A DNA stretch of 39,513 bases from Hyphomicrobiales bacterium (lineage in GTDB: Bacteria; Pseudomonadota; Alphaproteobacteria; Rhizobiales; CAJQND01): NCBI GenBank assembly GCA_028285595.1, contig JANQOW010000005.1, positions 1 through 39,513 of the forward strand, read 5' to 3'. The notes under the pieces are model-generated. The model ran no database searches. It was not told the origin of the DNA and saw only the letters and a program-made list of their open reading frames with translations. Of the stretch, positions 18,089-27,077 are shown piece by piece (the stretch's first letter is position 1; the number at the start of each line of letters is the position of its first letter). The translations under genes were made by a program, and so were the position numbers.

Positions 18089-19627
18089 TTACTTCCACTT
18101 GGCCGTGTAGAATCGCGGGATCTCGTCAGGTGTTGCTTTGAAGTCAAGATCCTTGGAGTAGGCGTAGTACTTGGCGTAGGTGAACATCGGCAGCCAGTAA
18201 AGCTCGCCGGAAATCCTGGCGAAGGCCTTCTTGTAGTTCTCCTTACGCACGTTCTCATCGATCGAGTTGTCGGCGATGTCGAGCATCTCCCTGGTGAGGC
18301 CATCCTTTGCTGGATCATCCGGTCCGTGCTTGAAGAAGTGACTGACGATGGCCGACACATCAGGGATCGAGTAGGAGCCCCAGGTCATGTGGTTGATCGG
18401 GGTTTCGCCCTTACGCACGATGTCGCGCAAAGCCCGGTACTGCAGCCAGTTGAGCTTTGCCTTGATGCCGACTTTGGCCAAGTCGCCGATCACCGCTTCA
18501 GTGAACTCTCTTTGACGATAACCGTAAATGTCGAACTCAAAGCCGTCCGGATAGCCTGCTTCCGCCAAGAGGGCTTTGGCCTTCTCAGGGTTGTACTCCC
18601 ATTGAGGTACATCTTGAGTGCAGCCAAACTGATCTGGATGGCAAGCAGAATGAATGACCTCTGAGGCGGGGCCTACGAGGTTCTCGGCAATCGCCTGGCG
18701 GTTGATGGCATGTGCCACCGCTTGGCGAACCTTCTTCTTGGTGAAGACGTCGGTGCCGCTATCACCATCCACGTCGAAGGCCAGGTATGAGATGCGGAAA
18801 GTCTTGGCATTCTCGATGGTCACGGCCGGATTGTCGTTCATGCGCTCGGCCTGATCTTTCGGTACATCCCAGATCCAGTCCAAACCACCGGTAAGGAGTT
18901 CCGCAAGTTGCGTGTTCATCTCCGAGATCGTGCGGAACCTCATCGTGCCGATCTGTGGCGCGCCCTTGGGGCTGTTCGCCATGTAGTTCGGGTTTTTCTC
19001 CATAACAACGTGGGAGCCGGCCTTAACTTCGCCCACCATGTAGGGACCTGTGCCAACAGGCTTCACAACACCCCAATCCTTTTTCCCGTCTGCTTTCGTC
19101 GGGGCGCTGTCGTAGTGGCCGGATGGCATGATGAAGACGGCGTTTGCGAGATAGGCCAGCGCTGGCGGAAACGGTTTGGCCAGATTGATACGCACTTTGT
19201 GGTCGCCCATCTTTTCGGCGTTCTTGATCCAGCTTACGTTACGGTAGGTGAGCACGCCGTTGTCTTTGTTGGACACGTGATTGAGCGTGTAGACCACGTC
19301 GTCTGCATCGAAGCTTGAACCGTCGTGGAACTTCACATCGTCGCGCAATTCAAGGTCGAGGGCCGTATCGTTTGCCCAGTTCCAGCTTTTCGCCAACAGG
19401 GGTTTGAATTCGCCCGTATCGATGTCGCGATACACCAGGCCGTCCCACCCCATGTGGCCCATAACAACCAATTCACGCGTGTTGTTGTAATACGGGTCGA
19501 TCACCGCAATCTCGCGTGTGGTTGCCCAGTTCAGCGTATCATCCGATTTGCCGGCATAGGCATCAGCCGCACTGAACGCAAGCATCGCGCCCACTGCCGC
19601 TCCCATCAAAAGGTGTGAAAATTTCAT
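18089..19627 (-). CDS. Peptide ABC importer periplasmic binding protein (SBP family 5)
   Basis: A 512-aa extracytoplasmic binding protein. The start is ATG 19627 with AGGAG ahead of it; the longer frame to 19672 is not needed. A signal peptide is clear: MKF, then a hydrophobic core (LLMGAAVGAMLAF), ending near ADAYA. The mature part shows family-5 features such as GLVYRDIDTGEFKPLLAKSW, DVKFHDGSSFDADDVVYTLN and VGTGPYMVGE. It is the first gene of the leftward peptide operon and supplies the substrate to the OppB/OppC-like permeases. The downstream gamma-glutamyltransferase and M20 enzymes suggest short, perhaps gamma-glutamyl, peptides. Confidence 0.93.
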   Translation of the reverse strand: MKFSHLLMGAAVGAMLAFSAADAYAGKSDDTLNWATTREIAVIDPYYNNTRELVVMGHMGWDGLVYRDIDTGEFKPLLAKSWNWANDTALDLELRDDVKFHDGSSFDADDVVYTLNHVSNKDNGVLTYRNVSWIKNAEKMGDHKVRINLAKPFPPALAYLANAVFIMPSGHYDSAPTKADGKKDWGVVKPVGTGPYMVGEVKAGSHVVMEKNPNYMANSPKGAPQIGTMRFRTISEMNTQLAELLTGGLDWIWDVPKDQAERMNDNPAVTIENAKTFRISYLAFDVDGDSGTDVFTKKKVRQAVAHAINRQAIAENLVGPASEVIHSACHPDQFGCTQDVPQWEYNPEKAKALLAEAGYPDGFEFDIYGYRQREFTEAVIGDLAKVGIKAKLNWLQYRALRDIVRKGETPINHMTWGSYSIPDVSAIVSHFFKHGPDDPAKDGLTREMLDIADNSIDENVRKENYKKAFARISGELYWLPMFTYAKYYAYSKDLDFKATPDEIPRFYTAKWK

Positions 19628-19760
19628 TGGGTGAACTCCTCCGCGTTTTTGACACTGCTCCCGATCCGCCATGCTAGCGAGCCGTGTGCTCCAAGGTCAA
19701 GCAGGTGCAGTCCATAAAAGCAGATGCGCCGGGCAGACTTTGCCCCTATAGATCGATGTG

Positions 19761-20681
19761 ATGAACACTGGTGCACGAGCGCGAACGAACGATCCGGTTG
19801 CCGGCGTGCTCTGGATGATTGTCTCCTGCGCCCTCATCGCCGGAGTGGCTGCCCTTGGACGCTATGCCACCACGGCGGGCGTTCCCCCCATGCAGGTGGT
19901 TTTCCTGCGGGTGATCTTTGCGCTCATTACGATGCTGCCTCTTTTGGCCTGGCGCGGGGCGTCTCTGGCCCAAACCGATCAGTGGAGAACCTACGTTATT
20001 CGGGTCGCCATTGGGGTGTGCGCCATGTCCAGCTGGTTCATTGGTCTTTCCATGGTGCCTGTGGGTGAGGTTACGGCCATCAGCTTTCTGGCGCCCTTGT
20101 TCGCCACGATCTTCGCCGCACTGCTGCTGAAGGAGGTTGTGCGGGCGCGTCGTTGGATAGCCACCTTGATCGGCTTCGCCGGAGCGTTGGTGATATTGCG
20201 TCCCGGAATGGCTGACACGTCCATAGGTGTTTGGATCATCGTGTTCTCCGCAACAGCGATGGGGCTGTCCACCACGTTCATCAAGCGCCTTACAAATGCG
20301 GATGATCCGGACAAGGTGGTGTTCATCACAACGGTGATGATGACACCCGTCACGTTACTGCCCGCGCTCTACGTTTGGCAGTGGCCCGCATGGGAGGTTT
20401 GGCCGTGGCTCGTGGCTCTTGGTCCGGTCGCTACCCTGGGCCATGTGACGTTGGCTCGGGCCTTTGCGGCAACGGAAGCCTCCATCGTCATGGGCGTCGA
20501 TTTCGCACGCCTGCCGTTTGCGGTGCTCTACGGCTATGTTCTGTTCGCCGAAATTATCGACCTTTGGACCTGGGTCGGCGCGGCGATTATCTTCGCCTCC
20601 AGTGTTTACATTGCCCGCCGCGAAGCCAAGCTACGGGCTCAGCCCGTCGCCTCCCACACGCCCCGTGCGCCGGGCCTGTGA
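19761..20681 (+). CDS. EamA/DMT-superfamily transporter
   Basis: A 306-aa membrane protein with about ten hydrophobic segments arranged as two EamA repeats. Typical stretches are GVPPMQVVFLRVIFALITMLPL in the first and VTLARAFAATEASIVMGVDF in the second, with short loops between. Proteins of this kind export amino acids or small metabolites, or import nucleotide sugars; the substrate is not readable here. ATG 19761 is chosen; GTG three bases earlier is possible. The gene is divergent from the peptide-binding protein and convergent with the CMD-family gene five bases downstream. Confidence 0.88.
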   Translation: MNTGARARTNDPVAGVLWMIVSCALIAGVAALGRYATTAGVPPMQVVFLRVIFALITMLPLLAWRGASLAQTDQWRTYVIRVAIGVCAMSSWFIGLSMVPVGEVTAISFLAPLFATIFAALLLKEVVRARRWIATLIGFAGALVILRPGMADTSIGVWIIVFSATAMGLSTTFIKRLTNADDPDKVVFITTVMMTPVTLLPALYVWQWPAWEVWPWLVALGPVATLGHVTLARAFAATEASIVMGVDFARLPFAVLYGYVLFAEIIDLWTWVGAAIIFASSVYIARREAKLRAQPVASHTPRAPGL

Positions 20682-20686
20682 CGCGG

Positions 20687-21229
20687 CTACCAAGGCGCGG
20701 TGAAGCGGTCTTCCAACGGCACATCCAAGGACTTCAGGGTGCGTCCGACGCAAACATAAAAGCTCGCTGTCAAAACCAACTCGACGATCTCTGACTCCGT
20801 ATAATGGACCTTAAGGGCTTCAACGCTTTCAGCAGCAGCCTCAGGGCCCAAAGTTATCTCTTCGGCGACCGTAAGTGCGGCTCGTTCCGCATCCGAAACC
20901 GTATCGGGGATAGTCCCTTTTAACAACGCATCAATCTCGGCCTCGGTCACTCCGGCGTCTTTGGCGAGCGGCACATGATGAGCCCATTCGAACGCAGTCT
21001 CCGACAGTCGCGCGCCATGCAGGATCATCAACTCGCGCACACGGCGCGAAGTTGTGGCATTGAGGCGCAAGGGCCAGGCCATGTCCAGCCAGGCCCTCAG
21101 CATCTCCGGCGCATTGCCCAACACGCGGTAAAGGTTTGGCACGTGGGGCCAGCGTTGCTGGACCTCGGAGAACATTTCGGCAAGCTGAGGGTCTTCGGGC
21201 TCCTCGGGAACCATGGCAATGCGGGACAT
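20687..21229 (-). CDS. Carboxymuconolactone-decarboxylase/AhpD-like protein
   Basis: A 180-aa protein resembling the CMD/AhpD-like family, with VPNLYRVLGNAPEMLRAWLDMAWPL near the N-terminus and RVRELMILHGARLSETAFEWAHH. In AhpD peroxidases the corresponding helix has a CxxC pair; here it does not, so peroxidase activity is unlikely. Related proteins occur beside catabolic oxidoreductases and often have no known reaction. It lies 18 bases after the ornithine-cyclodeaminase-like gene on the same strand and is the last gene of that operon. Confidence 0.75.
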   Translation of the reverse strand: MSRIAMVPEEPEDPQLAEMFSEVQQRWPHVPNLYRVLGNAPEMLRAWLDMAWPLRLNATTSRRVRELMILHGARLSETAFEWAHHVPLAKDAGVTEAEIDALLKGTIPDTVSDAERAALTVAEEITLGPEAAAESVEALKVHYTESEIVELVLTASFYVCVGRTLKSLDVPLEDRFTAPW

Positions 21230-21247
21230 ACTGACTTTCTTTCAGGC

Positions 21248-22240
21248 TTAGAGTGGCAGTTGGCGACCCAGATCGAGCGCTTTGGCTTTCTTGAGCATAG
21301 CAGCGGCCAGAGCGATGTCTGAAAGAGACAAGCCTCTGTGCCAGAAGAGAATGGTTTCTTCATCGTGTTCACGGCCCGGCTTAAGACCGGCAGCGATCTG
21401 CCCAATTTCGCCGTGCAGAGTCTCAGCGGTCAGTTTCCCGTCGTCCACATGGCGTCGCAAGGCGCCGAACGGACCTGCCGAAGCCTGCCCCCAATCGTCC
21501 ATCACGATCTTGTCCATGATATCGGTAAGCGAGTATTCAACGGCGCTAATCGTTCCGTACGGGACCACCAGTGTTCCGGGCATAATCCATTCTGTCTTGA
21601 AATGGGGCTCCGGCTCAATCAGGCGGCTGGCCTCGACCATGATGTCTGCGCCCAGCAGGCAGTCCTTCCAGTTGTCGGTGACCACGACGGGCTTACCCAA
21701 ATCCGCCTGCAGGCGCTCGGCGAAAGCCTCGCGGCTCTCCGGGCGCCGTGAGTGCACTCTTATCTCCTCAAAATCAAACAGATGATTGAGCAGCCGCACG
21801 TTCCAATAGGCACTGCCGCGCGCACCGATATGGCCGAGCACCTTTGAATCTTTGCGCGCAAGATATTTTCCCCCGAGGGCGGTGAGCGCTCCGGTTCGCA
21901 TATCGGTTATGGCTGTGCCGTCGAGAATGGCTTGGGGGATGCCGGTCATCGGATCGAACAGCAAAACGAACGCCATCTCCGAGGGCAAGCCGAGCTTGTA
22001 GTTGTTCACATAGTCGCCAACCACCTTTATGCCGGCAAACTCACCAAGCGCCCCGCGCAACACGTTGAAATGCCCTTCGGCACCTTTCGGGCGCAGATGC
22101 ATGCGCGGCTCAATAACCGTTTCCCCACGTCCCTGTTCTATGATCTGCGCATCGATTGCCTGCAGAATCTCATCATCGGTAAAATCCAAGGCCGCGATGT
22201 CGGCGCCGCTCAGGTACGTGAACTCTACATCCGGGTGCAT
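21248..22240 (-). CDS. Ornithine cyclodeaminase/mu-crystallin family protein
   Basis: A 330-aa NAD(P)-binding protein of the OCD family. Family features are the substrate-side ETVIEPRMHLRPKG, AILDGTAITDMRTGALTALG, and the Rossmann region KVLGHIGARGSAYWNVRLL followed by IRVHSRRPESRE. The start at ATG 22240 overlaps the FrhB-like gene's stop by one base (TGATG); an ORF extension back to 22393 lies within that gene. Members include ornithine cyclodeaminase, alanine dehydrogenase, ketimine reductases and the EutC-type ectoine enzymes. Which reaction applies here cannot be told. Confidence 0.82.
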   Translation of the reverse strand: MHPDVEFTYLSGADIAALDFTDDEILQAIDAQIIEQGRGETVIEPRMHLRPKGAEGHFNVLRGALGEFAGIKVVGDYVNNYKLGLPSEMAFVLLFDPMTGIPQAILDGTAITDMRTGALTALGGKYLARKDSKVLGHIGARGSAYWNVRLLNHLFDFEEIRVHSRRPESREAFAERLQADLGKPVVVTDNWKDCLLGADIMVEASRLIEPEPHFKTEWIMPGTLVVPYGTISAVEYSLTDIMDKIVMDDWGQASAGPFGALRRHVDDGKLTAETLHGEIGQIAAGLKPGREHDEETILFWHRGLSLSDIALAAAMLKKAKALDLGRQLPL

Positions 22241-23535
22241 CAGTTGGGCTCCGCTGGTTGGGGCGTCGGTTCTTTGGTATTGCCATCCCGCACTCTCTTG
22301 CGGGTGCCGTTCGCCTGCATGGTGTTGAACGCATCGCCCATTTCGTCCGCCAAGTGTTTGAGTCGCAACCGGTTGGTGATCGGCGCCGTGCACCCTTCCG
22401 CCTTCAAGCCTTCAAACCGCGCCCACACGGCATATTTCTTTTTCATCTGATGCGGCTGAAAGTCGGTGATGTCCTTCGGGCTCAGATGTGGGTCGTCCAC
22501 GCCCAAAGCACCATCATGGATTGCCGCTTCCAACAATTCTTGGCCCGCCAAGGTTCTGGCGATCATTGCGTTGGCACCGGGGTCCTGATCTTCTGTTTTC
22601 GGGTTCGGCGAGCCGCCGGGCCATGTATCGCAAACGGCGATATCTGCGCTTTCGCCGATCCCGTCCGGGCACACTTTGCAGCGGAACGGCAACGACCATC
22701 CGCTCTCATCCTCGCCCCAGAAATCCGTATAGCGCAGTTCTTTCACCAAACCTTGTCGCGTCTCAAACCGCGTCGGTCCCGGACATCCGCGGCCGCGGTA
22801 GCGGAATGCGGTCACATCGGTTGGCGCGACATCATAACGGGCGAGAAAATCGTTCATGGCCGCAGGTGGCATGTAGCCTCCGCACACCAGAGTCAGCCAA
22901 TACTTGACCAGAGTGTCGACACGCTGATCATGACGCGCGTAGTTGCGCAACGCACCGATGTCACACGGCTTGCCGATAAAGGCGAACGGTTCGCCGCGGT
23001 TCAAGACGTCCTTGATATCAACCAAGGTTGCCGTGGGCCCGTAGCGAGAGCCGGCGGCCTCCCACACATCGCCGGAGGTGAAGCTCAACGTGCTTTCCCC
23101 GAAGGTGGGCTCTGACCTGGACGCCTTGGTATGGAAAATGAACTTCACCCGCTGGGTTTCCAACAAATAGGTGCCCAGCGCCGTAAGCACTCCACCGGTC
23201 GAGCCCTCAAAGCGAATGGCCGGATCGCCGGCATGGGCCAGAACGATTGTGCGGTGTGCACCCCAAACGGGATCGATTTGAGTGCTCTCGTCAACCAGGC
23301 GCTCCGGCAACCCGTCCACCCGGGTCCCGGGACAAACATCGTAGATCAGGTCAACGTCCTCATGATCTAAATCAGGACCGGCCACCGGGCGAATGTGTCC
23401 ACTGGTCACCTTTACCGCTTTTACCTTTTCGGGCCCGGCCACAGCCTGACAGAGGCCGCAGCCGATGCACATACCGTCCTCGACGATTTTGTGGAGGCGT
23501 TCTTGGGGGCTAGGTTGCACGTTTAAATCGGACAT
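22240..23535 (-). CDS. FrhB-like iron-sulfur flavoprotein (coenzyme F420 hydrogenase/dehydrogenase beta-subunit family)
   Basis: A 431-aa protein with an N-terminal ferredoxin-like motif CIGCGLC (Cys23, 26, 29) and a later cysteine in YDVCPGTR. It is followed by the FrhB core (FEGSTGGVLTALGTYLLE, FAFIGKPCDIGALRNYA, YRGRGCPGPTRF) and further cysteines in FRCKVCPDGIGESADIAVCD. FrhB relatives bind flavin and Fe-S clusters and reduce varied substrates, including 8-vinyl groups in BciB. No F420 biosynthesis gene is in the window, so F420 use is not implied. It is coupled to the OCD-like gene downstream and lies 21 bases after the aldehyde dehydrogenase gene. Function unknown. Confidence 0.85.
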   Translation of the reverse strand: MSDLNVQPSPQERLHKIVEDGMCIGCGLCQAVAGPEKVKAVKVTSGHIRPVAGPDLDHEDVDLIYDVCPGTRVDGLPERLVDESTQIDPVWGAHRTIVLAHAGDPAIRFEGSTGGVLTALGTYLLETQRVKFIFHTKASRSEPTFGESTLSFTSGDVWEAAGSRYGPTATLVDIKDVLNRGEPFAFIGKPCDIGALRNYARHDQRVDTLVKYWLTLVCGGYMPPAAMNDFLARYDVAPTDVTAFRYRGRGCPGPTRFETRQGLVKELRYTDFWGEDESGWSLPFRCKVCPDGIGESADIAVCDTWPGGSPNPKTEDQDPGANAMIARTLAGQELLEAAIHDGALGVDDPHLSPKDITDFQPHQMKKKYAVWARFEGLKAEGCTAPITNRLRLKHLADEMGDAFNTMQANGTRKRVRDGNTKEPTPQPAEPN

Positions 23536-23556
23536 AAGTCAGCTTAGGACACCTTA

Positions 23557-25032
23557 CTACCCTGTCACCGTGATGGCTTTGGTTTCGCAATAATTGGCAA
23601 GCGCTGCGAGACCTTTCTCGCGGCCAATGCCGGATTGTTTGAAGCCACCGAACGGGACAGTGTCCCCGGCACCGTGATACCCATTAATGAAGACTTGACC
23701 AGCCTCCACCTGGCGGGCGAACCGCATGGCCTTCGAGATATCTTGAGTGTGGATGCCGGCCGCCAGGCCGTAGGCCGTGCCATTCGCAATCTCAATTGCC
23801 TCTTCCAAGGAGCCGACACTCATCACCGCCAGCACGGGCCCAAACACTTCCTCCTGTGCCAGCTCATCGCTGGCCGGGACATGGGCGGCCACGGTGGGCT
23901 CAAAGAAAAATCCACCCTCACAGCCGTCAATCACCGGCGCATTGCCGCCGGTTAGAATTGTGATGCCGCGTTCTTTCGCTCTCTCCACAAATCCGGTGAC
24001 AGTTTGCAGTTGGCGGTTGGAGACCAAAGGGCCCATGTCAGGACTGTCAAGTCCGTGCCCCAAAGTCATGTTCTGTGCACCAGCGACCAGGCGCTCGGTT
24101 AGCTCGTCACAGATCTCTCGTTCGGCAAGCAGCCTGGTTCCAGCGCTACAGATTTGTCCGGCATTTCTGTAGACACCGGCAAGAGCATCCGGCACCACCT
24201 TATCCAGATCGGCATCTTTCAATATGAGATGCGGGGACTTTCCACCGAGTTCCAGCGTGACGGACGCCAGGTGGCTCGCCGCGGCGATCATCACGGCTTT
24301 GCCGGTTTCTACCGAGCCGGTGAACGTGACGTGCCCCACATCTTTGTGGGCCGCCAGAGCGGCGCCTGCCGTTTCCCCATATCCGGTGACCAAGTTGCAC
24401 ACCCCTGGGGGGAGCCCGATCTCCACCATGAGTTCGGCCAACAAGATGGCGGATAGAGGCGTATCTTCCGCCGGCTTCACCACGGCCGTATTGCCGCACG
24501 CCAGGGCCGGAGCGATCCCGCGGGCGACCATTGAGACGGGAACGTTCCAGGGAACAATATGGCCGGTCACACCAATGGGTTCGTTCAGGGTGAAACAGGT
24601 TTTGTTGTTCCCCAGCGGTACGGTCTCTCCCTGCAGCTTGTCGACAATGCCGGCGTAGTAGCAGAAATAGTCGGCCGTGCGGAGGATCGTGACGCGAGCT
24701 TCTTTCAGGGGCTTGCCCTGGTCCAGGGTTTCCACGAGCGCAAAATGGTCAGCCCGCTCGCGGATTGCCTCTCCGATCCGCCATAAGAGGCGCCCTCGTT
24801 CGCGCGGCGCCATGTCGGCCCAAGGGCCCTTCAGGGCACGTTTGGCATCGGCCACGGCAGCATCAATGTCGCCAGCATCCCCCGCTGGAACAGAACCGAT
24901 CACGCCGCCGGTGGCGGGGTCCAAGGTGTCGAGCCGTTCGCCGTTTAGGGCTTCAACATGGGTGCCGCCAACGAACATTTGTGTCGGCAGCTTCCCGGTA
25001 ACCGCTTCAACCTCTGCAAGTCGCGGGCTCAT
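23557..25032 (-). CDS. NAD(P)-dependent aldehyde dehydrogenase
   Basis: A 491-aa ALDH superfamily enzyme with the PWN oxyanion motif (161-163), FTGSVETG coenzyme loop, catalytic Glu261 in ELGGKSPHL and nucleophile Cys295 in NAGQICSAGTR. The length and pattern fit the betaine-aldehyde or gamma-aminobutyraldehyde type branch, but the aldehyde cannot be fixed from sequence alone. The start at ATG 25032 has GGGAGAGAG before it; a frame extension to 25077 is not used. It heads the operon with FrhB-like, OCD-like and CMD-like genes, which suggests breakdown of an amine or amino-acid-like compound. Confidence 0.9.
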   Translation of the reverse strand: MSPRLAEVEAVTGKLPTQMFVGGTHVEALNGERLDTLDPATGGVIGSVPAGDAGDIDAAVADAKRALKGPWADMAPRERGRLLWRIGEAIRERADHFALVETLDQGKPLKEARVTILRTADYFCYYAGIVDKLQGETVPLGNNKTCFTLNEPIGVTGHIVPWNVPVSMVARGIAPALACGNTAVVKPAEDTPLSAILLAELMVEIGLPPGVCNLVTGYGETAGAALAAHKDVGHVTFTGSVETGKAVMIAAASHLASVTLELGGKSPHLILKDADLDKVVPDALAGVYRNAGQICSAGTRLLAEREICDELTERLVAGAQNMTLGHGLDSPDMGPLVSNRQLQTVTGFVERAKERGITILTGGNAPVIDGCEGGFFFEPTVAAHVPASDELAQEEVFGPVLAVMSVGSLEEAIEIANGTAYGLAAGIHTQDISKAMRFARQVEAGQVFINGYHGAGDTVPFGGFKQSGIGREKGLAALANYCETKAITVTG

Positions 25033-25163
25033 CGTGCTCTCTCCCTGGCCATTATGGTGTAGCCTTCTAAGGAGCATTGCTTAGAATTCCAGCAGGTTCA
25101 ACCAGATAGCGCGCGTGGGTGCATGGGGTAAGCACTTTTCGCCGACCATTGTCCACAACAGCA

Positions 25164-25190
25164 GCGCCCCGCCGGTGGCCGGCGGGGCGC
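25164..25190 (-). terminator. GC-rich hairpin downstream of the DUF992 gene
   Basis: A 12-bp perfect inverted repeat (GCGCCCCGCCGG and its complement) surrounds a 3-base loop. It sits about 45 bases past the DUF992 stop and is the right place for a terminator of that gene, but no U-run follows on the leftward strand, so efficiency is uncertain. The 25033-25163 stretch between it and the ALDH start probably holds the ALDH operon promoter. Confidence 0.5.
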
Positions 25191-25233
25191 AAAATCGATG
25201 AGCGCGCTGCGGGCCGGGAAGGCCCAGCTGCGC

Positions 25234-25698
25234 TTATTGCAGATAGTTCAGGCTGATGGAGGCAATGCCTGCCGCCACATTCAATCCGGACTGGGCCTGC
25301 ACGCTCACAGGCTGCAGGGTGATTGAGTTATTTGCACCCACGAGCGCGTTGGCGCCAACACCGACGCCAGCCGTTGCTTCGGCGGAGGCACCGCCATAGG
25401 TGCCGGTCAGGGCGCCGGGATTAAGGTTTGTCCGCGGAGCGAACACGGCCCATGCGATATAAGCCTTGCCGGTCACACCAATGTCGATGCCGAACTTGCT
25501 GATCTTGCCGGAGTAGCGCTCTTGATTGCCCGCTTGCTCGAACACGCAATCAAGCGACTTGGACGAGCCAAAGATGAAGCCGACGCCGCCGGCGACGACA
25601 CATTTCAGCACCCCGATTTCAACAGCATTTTGCGCTTGAGCCGAGGGCGCGGCGAGCATAAGAGCTGCGGCTAAGCCGGCTATAAGTCGTTTTTTCAT
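25234..25698 (-). CDS. DUF992 secreted protein
   Basis: A 154-aa exported protein. A signal peptide is clear (MKKRLIAGLAAALMLAAP, cut near SAQAQ). The mature region contains VEIGVLKCVVAGGVGFIFGSSKSLDCVF and GNQERYSGKISKFGIDIGVT, the DUF992 pattern with two cysteines likely to form a disulfide. Residues about 95-135 are rich in Ala, Gly and Val. The ATG at 25698 has AGGAG upstream. The family is common in Hyphomicrobiales, has no known function, and is transcribed alone here. Confidence 0.88.
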   Translation of the reverse strand: MKKRLIAGLAAALMLAAPSAQAQNAVEIGVLKCVVAGGVGFIFGSSKSLDCVFEQAGNQERYSGKISKFGIDIGVTGKAYIAWAVFAPRTNLNPGALTGTYGGASAEATAGVGVGANALVGANNSITLQPVSVQAQSGLNVAAGIASISLNYLQ

Positions 25699-25910
25699 TC
25701 CTGTTTCTCCTATTGAAACGCGTTTCGCGACAGTCCGGCGAAGCCGGTGGTGACCTCAATTGGCATCAAATCACCACAAATGTGACGCGAACTTGGCAAA
25801 AGGGCTAAATCCCTTGACTCTAGCATATACCAATTGTTGCTTTGACCTAACAGGTTGTGCAGCATAAGCAATTGCGAAAGATCAAGCGCACAATCGCAAA
25901 GGAGTTTCCG

Positions 25911-27077
25911 ATGACCGCATGTATTGTAGGCTGGGCGCATATGCCGTTTGGCCGCCGCGATGAGCCAGATGTGGAGAGCCTGATCTTAGGCGTCGCCGGT
26001 GACGCCATTGCTGACGCGGGTATTGGTGCCGAAGAAATCGATTCCATCCATGTCGGCCTGTTCAACAGCGGTTTTCAAAAGCAGGATTTTCCAGCCTCTC
26101 TGGTGCTCCAGGCCGATAGCGCCCTACGCTTCAAACCCGCCACCCGAGTGGAGAATGCGTGCGCCACCGGATCTGCGGCGATCCACGCGGGGCTCGACAA
26201 GATTGCCGCCAAGAAGAGCCGCTTCGCCCTCGTCGTGGGCGCTGAAAAAATGACCGCAACGCCCGGCGCCCAGATAGGCGACATTCTGCTGAATGCCTGC
26301 TACCGCAAGGAAGAAGAGGACGTTGAAGGCGGGTTTGCCGGCATCTTCGGCAAGATCGCCCAAAGCTACTTCCAGAAATATGGCGACAAGTCCGAAGCTT
26401 TGGCCCGCATTGCCGCCAAGAACCATAAGAACGGCGTGGCCAATCCATATGCACAGATGCGCAAGGATTTGGGTTTTGAGTTTTGCAATCAGATATCTGA
26501 CAAGAACCCTTACGTGGCCGGCCCGTTACGCCGCACCGATTGCTCTCTGGTGTCCGATGGGGCCGCGGCCCTCGTCCTCACCGATGTGGAAACTGCACTG
26601 AGTATGAAGAAGGCCGTGGCGTTTCGCGCGGCTGTGCAGGTCAACGACTTTCTGCCGATCTCCCGCCGCGACATCATCAAATTCGAGGGATGTGCGGAAG
26701 GTTGGCGGCAAGCTTTTGACCAAAGCCGCCTGAGTTTGGACGATCTGAGTTTCGTGGAGACCCACGACTGTTTCACCATAGCCGAGTTGGTGGAGTATGA
26801 AGCGATGGGGCTAACCGCACCTGGCCAGGGCCACAGAGCCATCGATGAAGGCTGGACCGAGAAAGACGGCAAGCTGCCCGTCAACCCCTCCGGTGGTTTG
26901 AAGGCCAAGGGTCACCCCATTGGCGCGACCGGTGTGTCCATGCACGCTCTCACGGCAATGCAACTGACCGGTGCGGCCGGCGACATGCAGATCGCCGATG
27001 CCCAACTTGGTGGCGTCTTCAATATGGGCGGCGCCTCCGTGGCTAACTTTGTGAGCATCCTGGAGCCGTTGCGCTGA
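25911..27077 (+). CDS. Thiolase-family acetyl-CoA acetyltransferase
   Basis: A 388-aa thiolase. Start ATG 25911 is chosen for the AAGGAG site 7 bases ahead; the frame also extends to 25857 without support. The nucleophile is Cys84 in ENACATGSAAIHAG, with ETHDCFTIAE and the C-terminal GGLKAKGHPIGATG supplying catalytic His and further active-site residues. The pattern is closer to the SCP2-type thiolases than to classical PhaA or FadA. It would perform Claisen condensation or thiolytic cleavage of acyl-CoA. It stands alone on this strand, and its 3' end overlaps the converging hydrolase gene by 35 bases. Confidence 0.87.
   Translation: MTACIVGWAHMPFGRRDEPDVESLILGVAGDAIADAGIGAEEIDSIHVGLFNSGFQKQDFPASLVLQADSALRFKPATRVENACATGSAAIHAGLDKIAAKKSRFALVVGAEKMTATPGAQIGDILLNACYRKEEEDVEGGFAGIFGKIAQSYFQKYGDKSEALARIAAKNHKNGVANPYAQMRKDLGFEFCNQISDKNPYVAGPLRRTDCSLVSDGAAALVLTDVETALSMKKAVAFRAAVQVNDFLPISRRDIIKFEGCAEGWRQAFDQSRLSLDDLSFVETHDCFTIAELVEYEAMGLTAPGQGHRAIDEGWTEKDGKLPVNPSGGLKAKGHPIGATGVSMHALTAMQLTGAAGDMQIADAQLGGVFNMGGASVANFVSILEPLR

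Noticed and set aside
22240-23535. Coenzyme F420 metabolism
   Set aside because: The FrhB-like fold alone does not imply F420. No F420 synthesis or F420-dependent partner is visible, and the family includes non-F420 reductases.
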